A stretch of 64,000 bases of DNA from Caulobacter sp. Lineage in GTDB: Bacteria > Pseudomonadota > Alphaproteobacteria > Caulobacterales > Caulobacteraceae. The DNA is taken from the NCBI GenBank assembly GCA_016125585.1, contig WGLL01000005.1, positions 744,001-808,000 of the forward strand, given 5' to 3'. The notes below the pieces were generated by a model that had not been told where the DNA came from, did not search any database, and was given only the letters and a program-made list of their open reading frames with translations. Position numbers and translations under genes: made by a program. Of this stretch, positions 17,185 to 26,225 are shown piece by piece (within the stretch, counting starts at the first letter, position 1; each line of letters starts with the position of its first letter).

Positions 17185-17819
17185 CCGGCGTCTCCCGCGA
17201 TCTCGGCCATGGCCTCGGCGATATTGGAATAGGCGCCGCAGCGACAGATGTTGCCGCTCATCCGCTCACGCATCTCGAGGTTGGTGGCGCGGGGCTTGTC
17301 GGTGAGGCTGGCCGAGACGTGGCTGGGAACGCCGCGTTTGATCTCGTCGAGGGTGGCCACGGCCGAACAGATCTGGCCCGGCGTGCAATAGCCGCACTGA
17401 TAGCCGTCGTGCCTGATGAAGGCCGCCTGCATAGGATGCAGAGCGTCCGGCGCGCCCAGCCCCTCGATGGTGGTGACCTTGTCGCCCTGGTGCATGACGG
17501 CCAGGGTCAGGCAGGAATTGATACGGACGCCGTTGACCAGCACCGTGCAGGCGCCGCACTGGCCATGATCGCAGCCCTTCTTGGTCCCGGTGAGATGCAG
17601 ATGCTCGCGCAGGGCGTCAAGCAGGGTGGTGCGGGCGTCCGGCGACAGGTCGCGGACCTTGCCGTTGACCTCAAGGGACACCGGAAGCGGCGCGGGATCA
17701 GCGGTCATGGCGGGTTTTCCCTGAGCAGCGCCGGCGGGCGCGGCGGCGACGGCCGCGGTCGCGGCCCCGGTGGCGAGAACGCCGCGCCGCGACAGATCGA
17801 GGTTGGGCGGTGGCGGCAT
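17181..17819 (-). CDS. paoA: Aldehyde oxidoreductase [2Fe-2S] subunit with Tat signal (PaoA-like)
   Basis: About 212 residues from the ATG at 17819. That start gives a twin-arginine signal ([13 protein letters not shown]) and has AAGGA about 8 bases upstream; the open frame continues further but adds an implausible N-terminus. Cysteines for two [2Fe-2S] clusters are present: [16 protein letters not shown] with a later NSC, then CGYCTPGQ and GNICRCGAY. It carries electrons from the molybdenum site to FAD and its Tat signal would export the whole PaoABC complex. It is first in the operon. Confidence 0.93.
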   Translation of the reverse strand: MPPPPNLDLSRRGVLATGAATAAVAAAPAGAAQGKPAMTADPAPLPVSLEVNGKVRDLSPDARTTLLDALREHLHLTGTKKGCDHGQCGACTVLVNGVRINSCLTLAVMHQGDKVTTIEGLGAPDALHPMQAAFIRHDGYQCGYCTPGQICSAVATLDEIKRGVPSHVSASLTDKPRATNLEMRERMSGNICRCGAYSNIAEAMAEIAGDAG

Positions 17820-17993
17820 GGTCAGGGTCCTTTCGCGAGGGTCCGGGGCGACGGTGGCGGGATGGCGCACGACCGCCGGGGCCCTCGCCTGTTGCGACGG
17901 TGCAAGGCTTTCGGTTCGGGCATCCGACATCCGAACGCGCGCCGGACGGACAACGTTTCACCGCCCCGTCGGCTTTCGGCGGGGCCGGCCTGA

Positions 17994-18725
17994 TCAGTCG
18001 GCGGATTTCAGGGTCGCGGAGGCGAGTTTCCAGCGCAGCTGTTCCGGCGTCGCGCCATCGACGCCATTGACCCGGCGCAGGTCGTAGCTGCCCTTGAATC
18101 GCTGGCGGGTTCCGTCATCGAGGACCGCGTCGACGGTGACCGGAATGGTGACATAGAGGGATCCCGCGGCGCCTTCGACATCCCCGGCCGAACCGAGCGT
18201 GACGACCGTCGAACGGGTATGGGCGAAACCGGCGCTGAAGTCGGCGAAGGTCTTGCCGCTGCCCTCGCCGTCAGCGCGCCACTGGCTATAGGCGGTGGCG
18301 TAGTCGCGCGCGTTGAGCGCCTCGTAATAGCGCCGGACCACATCGGCCGCGCCCTCGGCCCCGCGGGGATCGACGGCGCAGCCGGCCCTGGCGGCGTCAT
18401 CGCCCAGCAGACCGCAGCCTCGGGCGATCTCGTCGCGGATCAGGGCGCAGCTGTTGGCGATGTTGCACGGTGGTCGGGTGGCGGGCGAGACGTTTCGGCA
18501 CTGGTCGGCCAGGGTTCGGGCCGGTCCGACGCCAAGCTGGGTCTCGCAGGAAATCAGGCCGGTCGAGGGCGGGGCCTCGCCGGCGTCGACGGACGGACTT
18601 TTGACCGCAGTCGCGGGCGGGGAGGGCGCGGCCTCGGGTCCGGAGGGCGGAGGCGCTGAGGGCGCCAGGCCGCAGGCGGCCAGCGCCAGGGTGATCGACA
18701 ACAGGACGGCGGACCTGATCATCAT
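17994..18725 (-). CDS. Putative lipoprotein
   Basis: About 243 residues from the first of two adjacent ATGs (18725, 18722). The signal ends in LALAACG, a lipobox. A Pro/Ser-rich spacer is followed by a cysteine-containing segment (SCETQLGVG, ADQCRNV, PCNIANSCALIRDEI, RGCGLLG) and a domain of about 110 residues starting VVRRYYEALNARDYATAYSQ, similar to NTF2-like/SnoaL-type small folds. It stands alone between the pao operon and an FAD monooxygenase, all on the minus strand. Function unknown. Confidence 0.75.
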   Translation of the reverse strand: MMIRSAVLLSITLALAACGLAPSAPPPSGPEAAPSPPATAVKSPSVDAGEAPPSTGLISCETQLGVGPARTLADQCRNVSPATRPPCNIANSCALIRDEIARGCGLLGDDAARAGCAVDPRGAEGAADVVRRYYEALNARDYATAYSQWRADGEGSGKTFADFSAGFAHTRSTVVTLGSAGDVEGAAGSLYVTIPVTVDAVLDDGTRQRFKGSYDLRRVNGVDGATPEQLRWKLASATLKSAD

Positions 18726-18805
18726 TTGCGTCTCGCTTGGCAAGATTGGTGACGCGACAACGGGCGGCGCCCGGAAATGATCCCCGGGGCCTGCCGGGCG
18801 CCGGC

Positions 18806-19990
18806 TCAGAGCCTGTAGTCGGGCAGCTCGAAATCGTCCTTTACGCTGCCGCCGAGGAACAGGCCCGCCAGGCCGGGCAGCGACATGAGGCGGGTGACCT
18901 GGTTACGGACCCAGACGCCCAGCGATGTGCGGGGCACGAAGGACGCCGCCATGCCCTCGGCGGCCTTCTGCTTGCCGGAGATGAAGGGCCGCAGGCGCGC
19001 CTCGTGCGCCGCGAAGGCCTGACGATGGTCTCCGTTGGCGCGGGCGAGTTCGCCGGCCAGAACATAGGCCTCGGTCATCGCCAGACCCGTGCCTTCTCCC
19101 GCCAGAAGCGAGACGGCGGAGGCCGCGTCGCCCAGCAGGATCACCCGGCCCTCTGACCAGCGGTCCATGCGGATCTGGCTGACCCGGTCGAAATAGAGAT
19201 CCGGCGCGGCCTCCATGGCGTCGAGGATCGCCGGCGCTTCCCATCCCACCTCGCCATAGATGCGGCGCAGGACCGCCCTTTGCGCCTCGGCTGAGCGGGG
19301 CTCAGGACCGTCGATCAGTTCGGCGCCGAAGACCAGCATGAAGACGGTGCGGTCGCCATCCAGGGCGAAGCGCGCAATCTGGCGTCCCGGTGGGGAATGG
19401 GCGAGGTAGACCCGTTCGTCGCGCGGCCGGTAGCCAACGGTCTCGAAAGCGGCGACGCGATAGCCGAGGTCCTTCTCGAACCGCTCCTGGGGGCCGAACA
19501 CCAGTCGCCTTACATTGGAGTGCAGGCCGTCGGCGCCGATGAGCAGGTCAAACGCACCGGGCGTCGAGCGGTCGAAGGTCAGCCGCACCGCGTCGGGCCC
19601 CTGGTCCACGCCGGTGATGCTGTCGCCAAACCGGGTTTCGACCCGGCCACCCAGGTCATCGAAGATGATTTGCGCGAGGTCGCCACGGGGCAGGCTGGTC
19701 AGGCGCTCGCCGGTCAGCCGGCGCAGGGGCCTGGTGGAAAAGCCGCCGACCTTGCGGCCCTTGTCGTCAACCAGCCGAAGGGACTCGAAATGGTAGCCCG
19801 CGCGCAGAACCCGGGGCAGAAGCCCCATGCGTTCGGCCACCGAGTAGCCCACGCCCCAGAAGTCGATGACATAGCCGCCGGCCCGGAATGCCGGGGCGCT
19901 TTCGATCAGGGTGATGTCATGCCCGGCCCTGGCGAGCCACCACGCCAGGGTCGGGCCGGCGACCCCGGCGCCGCTGATGGCGATTCTCAT
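18806..19990 (-). CDS. FAD-dependent aromatic-ring-type monooxygenase
   Basis: The protein has 394 residues with the p-hydroxybenzoate-hydroxylase fold: the dinucleotide motif GAGVAGPTLAWWLARAG at 7-23, the DG motif in LLIGADGLHSNVR, and the GD motif ILLGDAASAVSLLAGEGTGL that binds the FAD ribityl chain. Such enzymes use NAD(P)H and oxygen to hydroxylate aromatic or related compounds; TetX-like antibiotic-modifying members also belong here. It is divergent from a second FAD monooxygenase, with a 232-base gap that must hold both promoters. The substrate is unknown. Confidence 0.85.
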   Translation of the reverse strand: MRIAISGAGVAGPTLAWWLARAGHDITLIESAPAFRAGGYVIDFWGVGYSVAERMGLLPRVLRAGYHFESLRLVDDKGRKVGGFSTRPLRRLTGERLTSLPRGDLAQIIFDDLGGRVETRFGDSITGVDQGPDAVRLTFDRSTPGAFDLLIGADGLHSNVRRLVFGPQERFEKDLGYRVAAFETVGYRPRDERVYLAHSPPGRQIARFALDGDRTVFMLVFGAELIDGPEPRSAEAQRAVLRRIYGEVGWEAPAILDAMEAAPDLYFDRVSQIRMDRWSEGRVILLGDAASAVSLLAGEGTGLAMTEAYVLAGELARANGDHRQAFAAHEARLRPFISGKQKAAEGMAASFVPRTSLGVWVRNQVTRLMSLPGLAGLFLGGSVKDDFELPDYRL

Positions 19991-20222
19991 GATGTGTCCC
20001 TTTGCTGTGCGCTGCGGCGGTCATCCCGTCGGGCCGGGTGCGGGCAGGCGCTCCGCGGGACAGGAGCGGCGAGGCGAACGCCCGGCGGCGAGAGGGCCGA
20101 TCCGGTGATCCGCTTCAATCATAGGCCCTGAGGATGTCGACCTCAAACGACGCGGCCGCGCCGGACGCCGTCGGCGGCCGAACAGGGATGCGGTCGGCGG
20201 CAGGCGCGACTAGACTGCCGCC

Positions 20223-21317
20223 ATGTCTCAGGTCCTGCCCAGCATCCTGATTGTCGGGGCCGGTCCCACCGGGTTGACCGCCGCCGTCGAGCTGGCGCGG
20301 CTGGGGTTTCGGCCCAGGGTGATCGACCAGGACGACGGCCCGACGCCCTTGAGCAAGGCGGTCGGCATCAGTCCTCGCAGCCTCGATCTGCTGGGCCCTT
20401 CCGGCGTCGCCGAGGCCCTGCTGGCCGAAGGGATCAGGGTGAAGGGCGGGCAGGTCCATTATGAAGGTCGGCGGATCGGCGCCGTCGATTTCGGGGCGCT
20501 GGCCCATCGCTACAATTTCCTGCTGTCCCTGCCGCAGAGCCGGACGGAGACGGTGATGGACCGGTCGCTGGCGGGGTCCGGCGTCGCGGTCGAGTGGGGC
20601 GTCCGGCTGATCGATCTCGACCTGGGGAGCGACAGGATCGCCGCCGTGACCGAGGGCCGCTCCGGCCGGCAAACCACAGGCTTCGACTATGTGTTTGGCG
20701 CCGACGGCGTGCACAGCCGGGTTCGGCAGGCGGCCGGGCTGGCGTTCGATGGCTATGACCATCGCCGGCGGTGGAGCATCGCCGACGTCCAGATCAGCAA
20801 CTGGGCCCACGCGCCGGATCAGGCGCAGGTCTTCTTCCATGCCAGCGGCGACGTCGGCTTCATCATTCCGGTCGGCGAAGGCCGCTTCCGGGCGGTGTCC
20901 AACACCCCCGAGGCCATGGCGCGGATACCGGGCGACTATCGCATCGACCGCCTGTTGCGATCCGACATCTTCGCCCTGCCGGTCCGGCAGGCGTCGAGCT
21001 ATCAGAGCGGCAGGGTGTTTCTCGGCGGCGACGCGGCGCATGTCCATTCGCCGATCGGCGCCCGGGGCATGAACCTGGGGATCGAGGACGCAGCGGCCTT
21101 CGCGCGTCGGCTGGCGGGCAACGCCCTGGACGGCTACTCGGCCGAGCGTCGGCCGGTTGGCCGACGCTGGATCCGGCTCAGCGAGCGCGCCCTCTCGGCC
21201 GCCCAGGCCCATCATCCGCTGGCCATCACCGCGAGAAACCTGGCCATCCGGCTGGCGACGGCCTTTCCTGGTCTCCTGACCCCGGCCCTGGAACGGGTCG
21301 CGGGATTGAAGGAATAG
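20223..21317 (+). CDS. FAD-dependent monooxygenase (PheA/TfdB-like)
   Basis: The protein has 364 residues. Motifs: GAGPTGLTAAVELARLG at 11-27, FDYVFGADGVHSRVR, and GRVFLGGDAAHVHSPIGARG followed by MNLGIEDA, typical of phenol-hydroxylase-like flavin monooxygenases. It is shorter than two-domain members (over 500 residues) and lacks the thioredoxin-like C-terminal domain. A glutathione transferase gene follows 77 bases later in the same direction, consistent with a small detoxification or catabolic unit. The substrate is not known. Confidence 0.85.
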   Translation: MSQVLPSILIVGAGPTGLTAAVELARLGFRPRVIDQDDGPTPLSKAVGISPRSLDLLGPSGVAEALLAEGIRVKGGQVHYEGRRIGAVDFGALAHRYNFLLSLPQSRTETVMDRSLAGSGVAVEWGVRLIDLDLGSDRIAAVTEGRSGRQTTGFDYVFGADGVHSRVRQAAGLAFDGYDHRRRWSIADVQISNWAHAPDQAQVFFHASGDVGFIIPVGEGRFRAVSNTPEAMARIPGDYRIDRLLRSDIFALPVRQASSYQSGRVFLGGDAAHVHSPIGARGMNLGIEDAAAFARRLAGNALDGYSAERRPVGRRWIRLSERALSAAQAHHPLAITARNLAIRLATAFPGLLTPALERVAGLKE

Positions 21318-21394
21318 CGGAAGGGCGCGGCCTTTCTGCCCGCCGGGCGGCTGCCTATCTGATGACCGACCCTCGTCGACATCCGGACCTTCCC

Positions 21395-22102
21395 ATGACC
21401 GATCTCTCCGCCTTTCCGATCACCCGCCGCTGGCCGGCGAAGCACCCTGATCGCCTGCAGCTCTACGGCCTGCCGACGCCCAACGGGGTCAAGGTTTCGA
21501 TCATGCTGGAAGAGATCGGCCTGCCCTATGAGCCGCATCTGGTCGATATCGGCGAGGACGAAAGCCACACCCCGGAATTCCTGTCGCTGAATCCAAACGG
21601 CAAGATTCCGGCGATCCTCGACCCCGATGGTCCGGGCGGCAAGCCGCTGGCCCTGTTCGAGTCCGGCACCATCCTCGTCTATCTGGCCGAGAAGACCGGC
21701 AAGCTGCTGCCGGCCGATCCGGCCGCGCGCTATGAGACCCTGCAGTGGGTGATGTGGCAGATGGGCGGGCCGGGTCCGATGTTCGGCCAGCTGGGCTTTT
21801 TCCACAAGTTCGCCGGGCGGGACTACGAGGACAAACGACCTCGCGACCGCTACGCCGCCGAGAGCAAACGGCTGCTGGGCGTGCTGGAACAGCGTCTGGA
21901 CGGCCGCGACTGGATCATGGGCGACGACTACACCATCGCCGATGTCGCGATGCTCGGCTGGGTGCGCAATCTGATCGGCTTCTATGGCGCCGCCGCACTG
22001 GTCGACTATGACGCTCTGGTCGAGGTTCCTGCCTGGCTGGAGAGGGGTCTGGCGCGCCCTGCGGTTCAGCGGGGCCTGAAGATTCCGGCCCGGCCCGAGT
22101 GA
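21395..22102 (+). CDS. Glutathione S-transferase (YghU/YfcG-like)
   Basis: The protein has 235 residues. The N-terminal thioredoxin-like domain has LYGLPTPNGVKVSIMLEEIG and the glutathione-binding segment NPNGKIPAI followed by ALFESGTILVYLAEKTG, as in the disulfide-bond oxidoreductase group of GSTs. The helical C-terminal domain contains DWIMGDDYTIADVAMLGWVR. The ATG at 21395 is used; an in-frame ATG at 21362 would add 11 residues and cannot be excluded. Its stop abuts the stop of the convergent gene at 22103. Confidence 0.87.
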   Translation: MTDLSAFPITRRWPAKHPDRLQLYGLPTPNGVKVSIMLEEIGLPYEPHLVDIGEDESHTPEFLSLNPNGKIPAILDPDGPGGKPLALFESGTILVYLAEKTGKLLPADPAARYETLQWVMWQMGGPGPMFGQLGFFHKFAGRDYEDKRPRDRYAAESKRLLGVLEQRLDGRDWIMGDDYTIADVAMLGWVRNLIGFYGAAALVDYDALVEVPAWLERGLARPAVQRGLKIPARPE

Positions 22103-22669
22103 TCAGAAGCGCAGGCTAAAGGCGGCGGAAATGGTGTCGCCGTTTTCGCCCGGCGCGTCGATCTCGCGATACCACCGCAGCGAGACGGTGGCCGGCTTGC
22201 CGCCGACCTCGGTGTCATAGCCGACGACCGGTCCGACCGCGCTCCCTTGCCACCGCATGGGCCCAAGCTTTGGCGCCTGCCTGCCCTTGTCGCCGACTTG
22301 CCGTGCGGAATAGCCTGCCGCGCCAATACGGAAATCGCCGACCTTGCGGACCAGCGCGGCCTCGGTCTCGAACAATCCGGGGGTCTGGAAATCGGCCGCA
22401 TTGGCGCGAGACTCCTCCACCAGCCGGCTGGCGGCGGAGAGGTTCCAGTCGCCGCCCTCGTCACGCCAGCGCACTTCGAAAGACGGAGCGGAATCGAAGT
22501 CGGACGAGAACCGATCGCTCGCTCCGGGACGGGTCATAAGCGGTTGCAGCCGGCCATCGGCGGGCGCCAGGCGGACGGCCGAGGCCGCGGGGGGCGCGGC
22601 CGTCTGGGCCGAAGCGGCGGTCGCGCAGACCGCGGCCAGCAGAATGATCGAATGTCCCAACAGCCTCAT
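22103..22669 (-). CDS. Secreted or outer-membrane beta-rich protein
   Basis: The protein has 188 residues with a signal peptide ending near SAQ (about residue 22). The mature part alternates polar and hydrophobic residues, and the end (SLRWYREIDA, then TISAAFSLRF) finishes in phenylalanine, a typical last residue of outer-membrane barrel proteins. The C-terminal pattern recalls the transporter-like proteins of phenol meta-pathway operons, but it is short for a full barrel of that family. Function is unassigned. Confidence 0.65.
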   Translation of the reverse strand: MRLLGHSIILLAAVCATAASAQTAAPPAASAVRLAPADGRLQPLMTRPGASDRFSSDFDSAPSFEVRWRDEGGDWNLSAASRLVEESRANAADFQTPGLFETEAALVRKVGDFRIGAAGYSARQVGDKGRQAPKLGPMRWQGSAVGPVVGYDTEVGGKPATVSLRWYREIDAPGENGDTISAAFSLRF

Positions 22670-22707
22670 GCCAGATCAACGACCATCGGCGCCGTCGGTT
22701 GCATGCC

Positions 22708-22737
22708 AACGGCGCCGCCCGGGCGGACGGCGCCGTT
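22708..22737. terminator. Strong hairpin between convergent/tandem gene ends
   Basis: A perfect 10-bp inverted repeat, AACGGCGCCG and CGGCGCCGTT with a 10-base loop, lies 20 bases past the stop of the PQQ dehydrogenase gene (minus strand). There is no T-run, so classical Rho-independent termination is uncertain; it may act as an mRNA 3-prime end structure. Confidence 0.4.
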
Positions 22738-22756
22738 GCTGCCGTGTGGCGCCGGA

Positions 22757-25195
22757 TCAGGTTTCCGGCGACAGGGCGTAGGCGACCAGTTCGTCGCCGA
22801 TCGGGGTTTCCATGAAGTGGTGACCGCCGGCCATGATCACCAGATACTGCTTGCCGCCGACCGAATAGGTCATTGGCGTCGCCTGGCCGCCGGCGGGAAG
22901 CGTGTCCTGCCAGACGGTCTTGCCGGTGCGGATATCGATGGCCCGGATCAGGTCATCGGTCGCCGCCGCGATGAAGATCAGACCGCCGGCGGTAACCACC
23001 GACCCGCCGTTGTTGGGCGTGCCGATGTTGACCGGCAGCATCGAGGGAATGCCGAACGGGCCGTTCTTGCGGGCCGTGCCCAGCGGCCGGTCCCACAGGG
23101 TCTTGCCGGTGCGGATATCGATGGCCCGGATGCCGCCATAGGGCGGGGCCTTGCACAGCAGGCCGGTGAAGGGCATCCGCCAGCCGGCGTTGACCTGGAT
23201 GCCGTAGGGAACGCCGACCTGAGGATCGCCGGCGCCTTCGGGACCGGCCTTCAGTTGGTCCGGCTTCATCTGGTTGCGCGGGATCCAGCCCTTCTCGTTG
23301 ACCACCTTGCGGGGAATCAGGCGGTTGTAGTTGGGCATGTCGTTGTAGTTGGCGACGATCAGGCCGCGCACCGGATCCACCGCGACGCCGCCCCAGTCGG
23401 AACCGCCGTTGTAGCCAGGATACTCGATCCACGGCCTGTCGCTGGTCGGGGCCGTGTAGAAGCCCTTGTAGGACGCCTCGCGGTACTGGATGCGGCAGAT
23501 CATCTGGTCGATCGGCGACATGCCCCACATCGACCGCTCGGTCAGGTCCGGCCGGCGCAGGTTGTGGAACAGCGAGAACGGCTGGGTCGGCGAGCGCTCG
23601 TCCGGCTCGACGCCGCCGCCGGGCACGCGCCGCTCCTCGACGCCGGTCAGCGGCTGGCCGGTGCGCCGGTCGAGGATGTAGATGTCGCCCTGCTTGCTGG
23701 GCAGCACCAGCGCCGGGATCGAACCGGTCTTGGCCGGATAGTCGATCAGGGTGGCCTGGGAGCCGAGGTCGTAGTCCCAGACGTCCTTGTGCACGGTCTG
23801 GAACGACCAGGCCGGCTTGCCGGTGGTCGCGTCGAGGGCGACCAGCGAGGAGGAATACTGGTTTTCGACCGGCGAGCGCGTGCCGCTGAAATAGTCGGCG
23901 GCCGAGTTGCCCAGCGGGATATAGACCAACCCCAGCTCCTCGTCGGCCGAGGCGGTGGTCCACATGTTGGGGGTGCCGCGGGAGAAGGTCTTGCCGTCCT
24001 TCGGGGCCGGGCCGATGTCGGGCTGCTTCATGTCCCAGGCCCATTTCGGCTCGCCGGTGACGGCGTCGAAGCCCTGGATGACGCCCGAGGGGGCCCAGCG
24101 GTCCTGGCCGTCCAGCACCTGCTGGCCGGTGACGATGACGCCGCGCACGATGGTCGGGGCCGCGGTCATCGAGACCATGCCGGGATGCACCTTGCCCATG
24201 CCGACCTTGATATCGACCTGGCCGTTGTCGCCGAAGCCGGCGCAGGGCTTGCCGTCGGCGGCGTCGACGGCGATCAGCCGGCCGTCCAGGGTGCCTTCGA
24301 TGATGCGATTGGCGCAGGCTGCGGTCGTTTCCGGCGCGGCGCCGGCGGGCGCGGCGCCTTGCGGAACCGAGAAGTAGCTCACCCCGCGGCAGGCGGCGGT
24401 GTAGGGGATCCAGTTGTCCGAGACCTTGGGGTCATGCCGCCAGATTTCCTTGCCGGTCGCGGCGTCCAGGGCGATCAGGATGTTCTTGGCCGAGCACAGA
24501 TACAGGCGGTTGCCGACCTTGAGCGGCGTGGTCTCGGCCCCGTATTTGCCCTTGGCCTTCTTGCTGGGCAGATCGCCGGTGTGGGCGACCCAGACGCGTT
24601 TCAGCTCGCTGACGTTCTGCGGCGTGATCTGGGTGAGGGTGGAATAGCGGCGGGCGCCGTAGGTGGCGCCATAGGCGGTCCAGTCGACGCCGGCGTTGGC
24701 GCCGCTTCCGCTCTGGCTGACGGACGGCATCAGGGCCGCGTCCGGGCGGGGATTGGCGATGTTCACGGCGATGACGCCGATGACCAGAACCGCCAGCAGC
24801 CCTCCGCCGGTGGCCAGCGCCGGGGCGCGTCCGGCCCGTCCGGCCTTCAGCAGCGGCATGGCGGCGGCGACCAGCGCCAGCAGCACCATCGGCGCCACCA
24901 CCCGCGGAACCAGCGGCCAGGCCTGCAGCCCGACCTCCCACAGCGCCCAAAGCACGGTGACGACGAAGACGCCGACATAGATCCAGGCGCCGAGCATTCG
25001 CTTCAGCGCGATCAGGACGCCGGAGGCCACGAGCCCGATGCCGGCGAGAAGGTAGTAGGGCGAGCCCCCGACCGAGATCAGCTTCGCCCCGCCCACCACC
25101 AGAACCAGACCGATCAGGGCGAGGATGACGCCGAGGGTGATCAGATAGCCGGAGGCGAACGCCCCCCGCTGTGGTTGGGACAGGCCGTGGGTCAT
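22757..25195 (-). CDS. gcd: Membrane-bound PQQ-dependent dehydrogenase (glucose/quinate type)
   Basis: About 812 residues from the ATG at 25195 (start MTHGLSQPQRG); the open frame reaches 25264 but homologues begin near here. Residues about 15-135 contain five hydrophobic helices, the ubiquinone-side membrane anchor of mGDH. The periplasmic eight-bladed PQQ propeller follows (YGATYGARRYSTLTQITPQN; NLYLCS-like blades; GTPNMWTTASADEELGLVY), with tryptophan-docking repeats such as IRAIDIRTGKTLWDRPLG and IRAIDIRTGKTVWQDTLPAG. The enzyme oxidises a sugar or cyclic polyol in the periplasm and delivers electrons to the respiratory quinone pool. Glucose versus quinate/shikimate cannot be separated by eye. 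No PQQ synthesis genes are in the window. Confidence 0.9.
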   Translation of the reverse strand: MTHGLSQPQRGAFASGYLITLGVILALIGLVLVVGGAKLISVGGSPYYLLAGIGLVASGVLIALKRMLGAWIYVGVFVVTVLWALWEVGLQAWPLVPRVVAPMVLLALVAAAMPLLKAGRAGRAPALATGGGLLAVLVIGVIAVNIANPRPDAALMPSVSQSGSGANAGVDWTAYGATYGARRYSTLTQITPQNVSELKRVWVAHTGDLPSKKAKGKYGAETTPLKVGNRLYLCSAKNILIALDAATGKEIWRHDPKVSDNWIPYTAACRGVSYFSVPQGAAPAGAAPETTAACANRIIEGTLDGRLIAVDAADGKPCAGFGDNGQVDIKVGMGKVHPGMVSMTAAPTIVRGVIVTGQQVLDGQDRWAPSGVIQGFDAVTGEPKWAWDMKQPDIGPAPKDGKTFSRGTPNMWTTASADEELGLVYIPLGNSAADYFSGTRSPVENQYSSSLVALDATTGKPAWSFQTVHKDVWDYDLGSQATLIDYPAKTGSIPALVLPSKQGDIYILDRRTGQPLTGVEERRVPGGGVEPDERSPTQPFSLFHNLRRPDLTERSMWGMSPIDQMICRIQYREASYKGFYTAPTSDRPWIEYPGYNGGSDWGGVAVDPVRGLIVANYNDMPNYNRLIPRKVVNEKGWIPRNQMKPDQLKAGPEGAGDPQVGVPYGIQVNAGWRMPFTGLLCKAPPYGGIRAIDIRTGKTLWDRPLGTARKNGPFGIPSMLPVNIGTPNNGGSVVTAGGLIFIAAATDDLIRAIDIRTGKTVWQDTLPAGGQATPMTYSVGGKQYLVIMAGGHHFMETPIGDELVAYALSPET

Positions 25196-25326
25196 GATGT
25201 CATCTGCAGCTGGAGTTGCACCGAAAGTCGCGAAGGGAACGGGCGAGACGCCGCACCGTTCCAAATCGGGTCGACCATCCGCCCGCCGCCGCGCTATCAG
25301 GGCCGCTCGCCACCGGGAGCCGCGCC

Positions 25327-25668
25327 ATGAAGATGTACGGGATCAAGAATTGCGACACGGTCGCCAAGGTCCGCCGCTGGATGGACGAACACGGTCAGGC
25401 CTATGACTTCCACGACTACAAGGCGCTGGGCGTCACGGCGGAGCGGCTGAAGGCCTGGTGCGACGAGGTCGGCTGGGAGGTGCTGCTGAACAGGGCCGGG
25501 ACCACCTTCCGCAAGCTGCCCGAGGCCGACCGCCAGGATCTCGACGAGGATCGGGCCATCGCCCTGATGGCGGCCCAGCCGTCCATGATCAAGCGGCCGG
25601 TGCTGGAGGGCGCCGAGCCGCTGCTGGTCGGTTTCAAGCCGGAGCGCTACGCCGCCGCGCTGGGCTGA
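25327..25668 (+). CDS. ArsC/Spx-family protein (YffB-like)
   Basis: A 113-residue thioredoxin-fold protein with the family start MYGIKNCDTVAKVRRWMDEH and a later IKRPVLEG motif holding the arginine conserved in ArsC-like proteins. Only the single Cys in the N-C-D-T context is present, as in YffB-type members, rather than the CxxC of Spx. YffB relatives bind glutathione, and a thiol-reductase role is likely but unproven. ATG 25327 opens the gene; it is divergent from the PQQ dehydrogenase. Confidence 0.85.
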   Translation: MKMYGIKNCDTVAKVRRWMDEHGQAYDFHDYKALGVTAERLKAWCDEVGWEVLLNRAGTTFRKLPEADRQDLDEDRAIALMAAQPSMIKRPVLEGAEPLLVGFKPERYAAALG

Positions 25669-25787
25669 AGCCGATGGCCGCGGCCGCGGCGCGAATATTT
25701 TGACCGCCCCTGCATCCAGGACGGGTTTCGGCGGCGACTATCCTGCAAAACCGGGCGATGATCGCCCCGGGCTGGAGGATCCTGACG

Positions 25788-26225
25788 ATGGAAGACCTGT
25801 TCCGTTCCTACTGGTGGCTGCTGTTCCCGCTGGCCTGGTTCGTGGCCGGGTCGGTGGACCAGATTCTGCGCTATCAACGGCATCGCGACACCCTGAACCT
25901 GATCAAGACCTATGCCGACAAGGGCCAGGAGCCGCCGGCCGAACTGATGAAGCGGCTGGGTGGGCGCGACGCGGTTGCCGATGATTTCGACGACGATGAC
26001 GGCGACGACCGCGCCAGCCGCCGCCGCCGTCGCCGCTACTACCGCTATGGCCGCAACGGCGGCTGGTATTCGGTGGTGCTGTTCGGGGTGATGGCGGTGG
26101 GCTTCGGCTACGCCAGCTTTCAGGACATCTACGGCGCCGGCGAGGCCTTCGTGATCGTGACCTTTGTGATGACGGCCCTGTGCCTGGCCTCGCTGGTCAC
26201 GACCCTGACCACCCGGCGTGACTGA
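25788..26225 (+). CDS. DUF6249-like small membrane protein (module 1)
   Basis: The protein has 145 residues. An N-terminal hydrophobic helix (about 8-24) is followed by a cytosolic segment with the motif TYADKGQEPPAELMKRLGG, then an acidic run (DDFDDDDGDD), a basic run (RRRRRRYYRYGR) and two membrane helices. The start at 25788 has GGAGG 9 bases ahead. Its stop overlaps the sigma-factor start (TGATG). A related protein lies at 27160 with the same D-K-G-Q-x-x-P motif, so the family is duplicated here. Function unknown. Confidence 0.75.
   Translation: MEDLFRSYWWLLFPLAWFVAGSVDQILRYQRHRDTLNLIKTYADKGQEPPAELMKRLGGRDAVADDFDDDDGDDRASRRRRRRYYRYGRNGGWYSVVLFGVMAVGFGYASFQDIYGAGEAFVIVTFVMTALCLASLVTTLTTRRD

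Noticed and set aside
22247-25330. Very long open frame on the plus strand opposite the PQQ dehydrogenase
   Set aside because: The opposite strand encodes a full, well-conserved dehydrogenase; the plus-strand translation is low-complexity, typical of GC-rich antisense frames.
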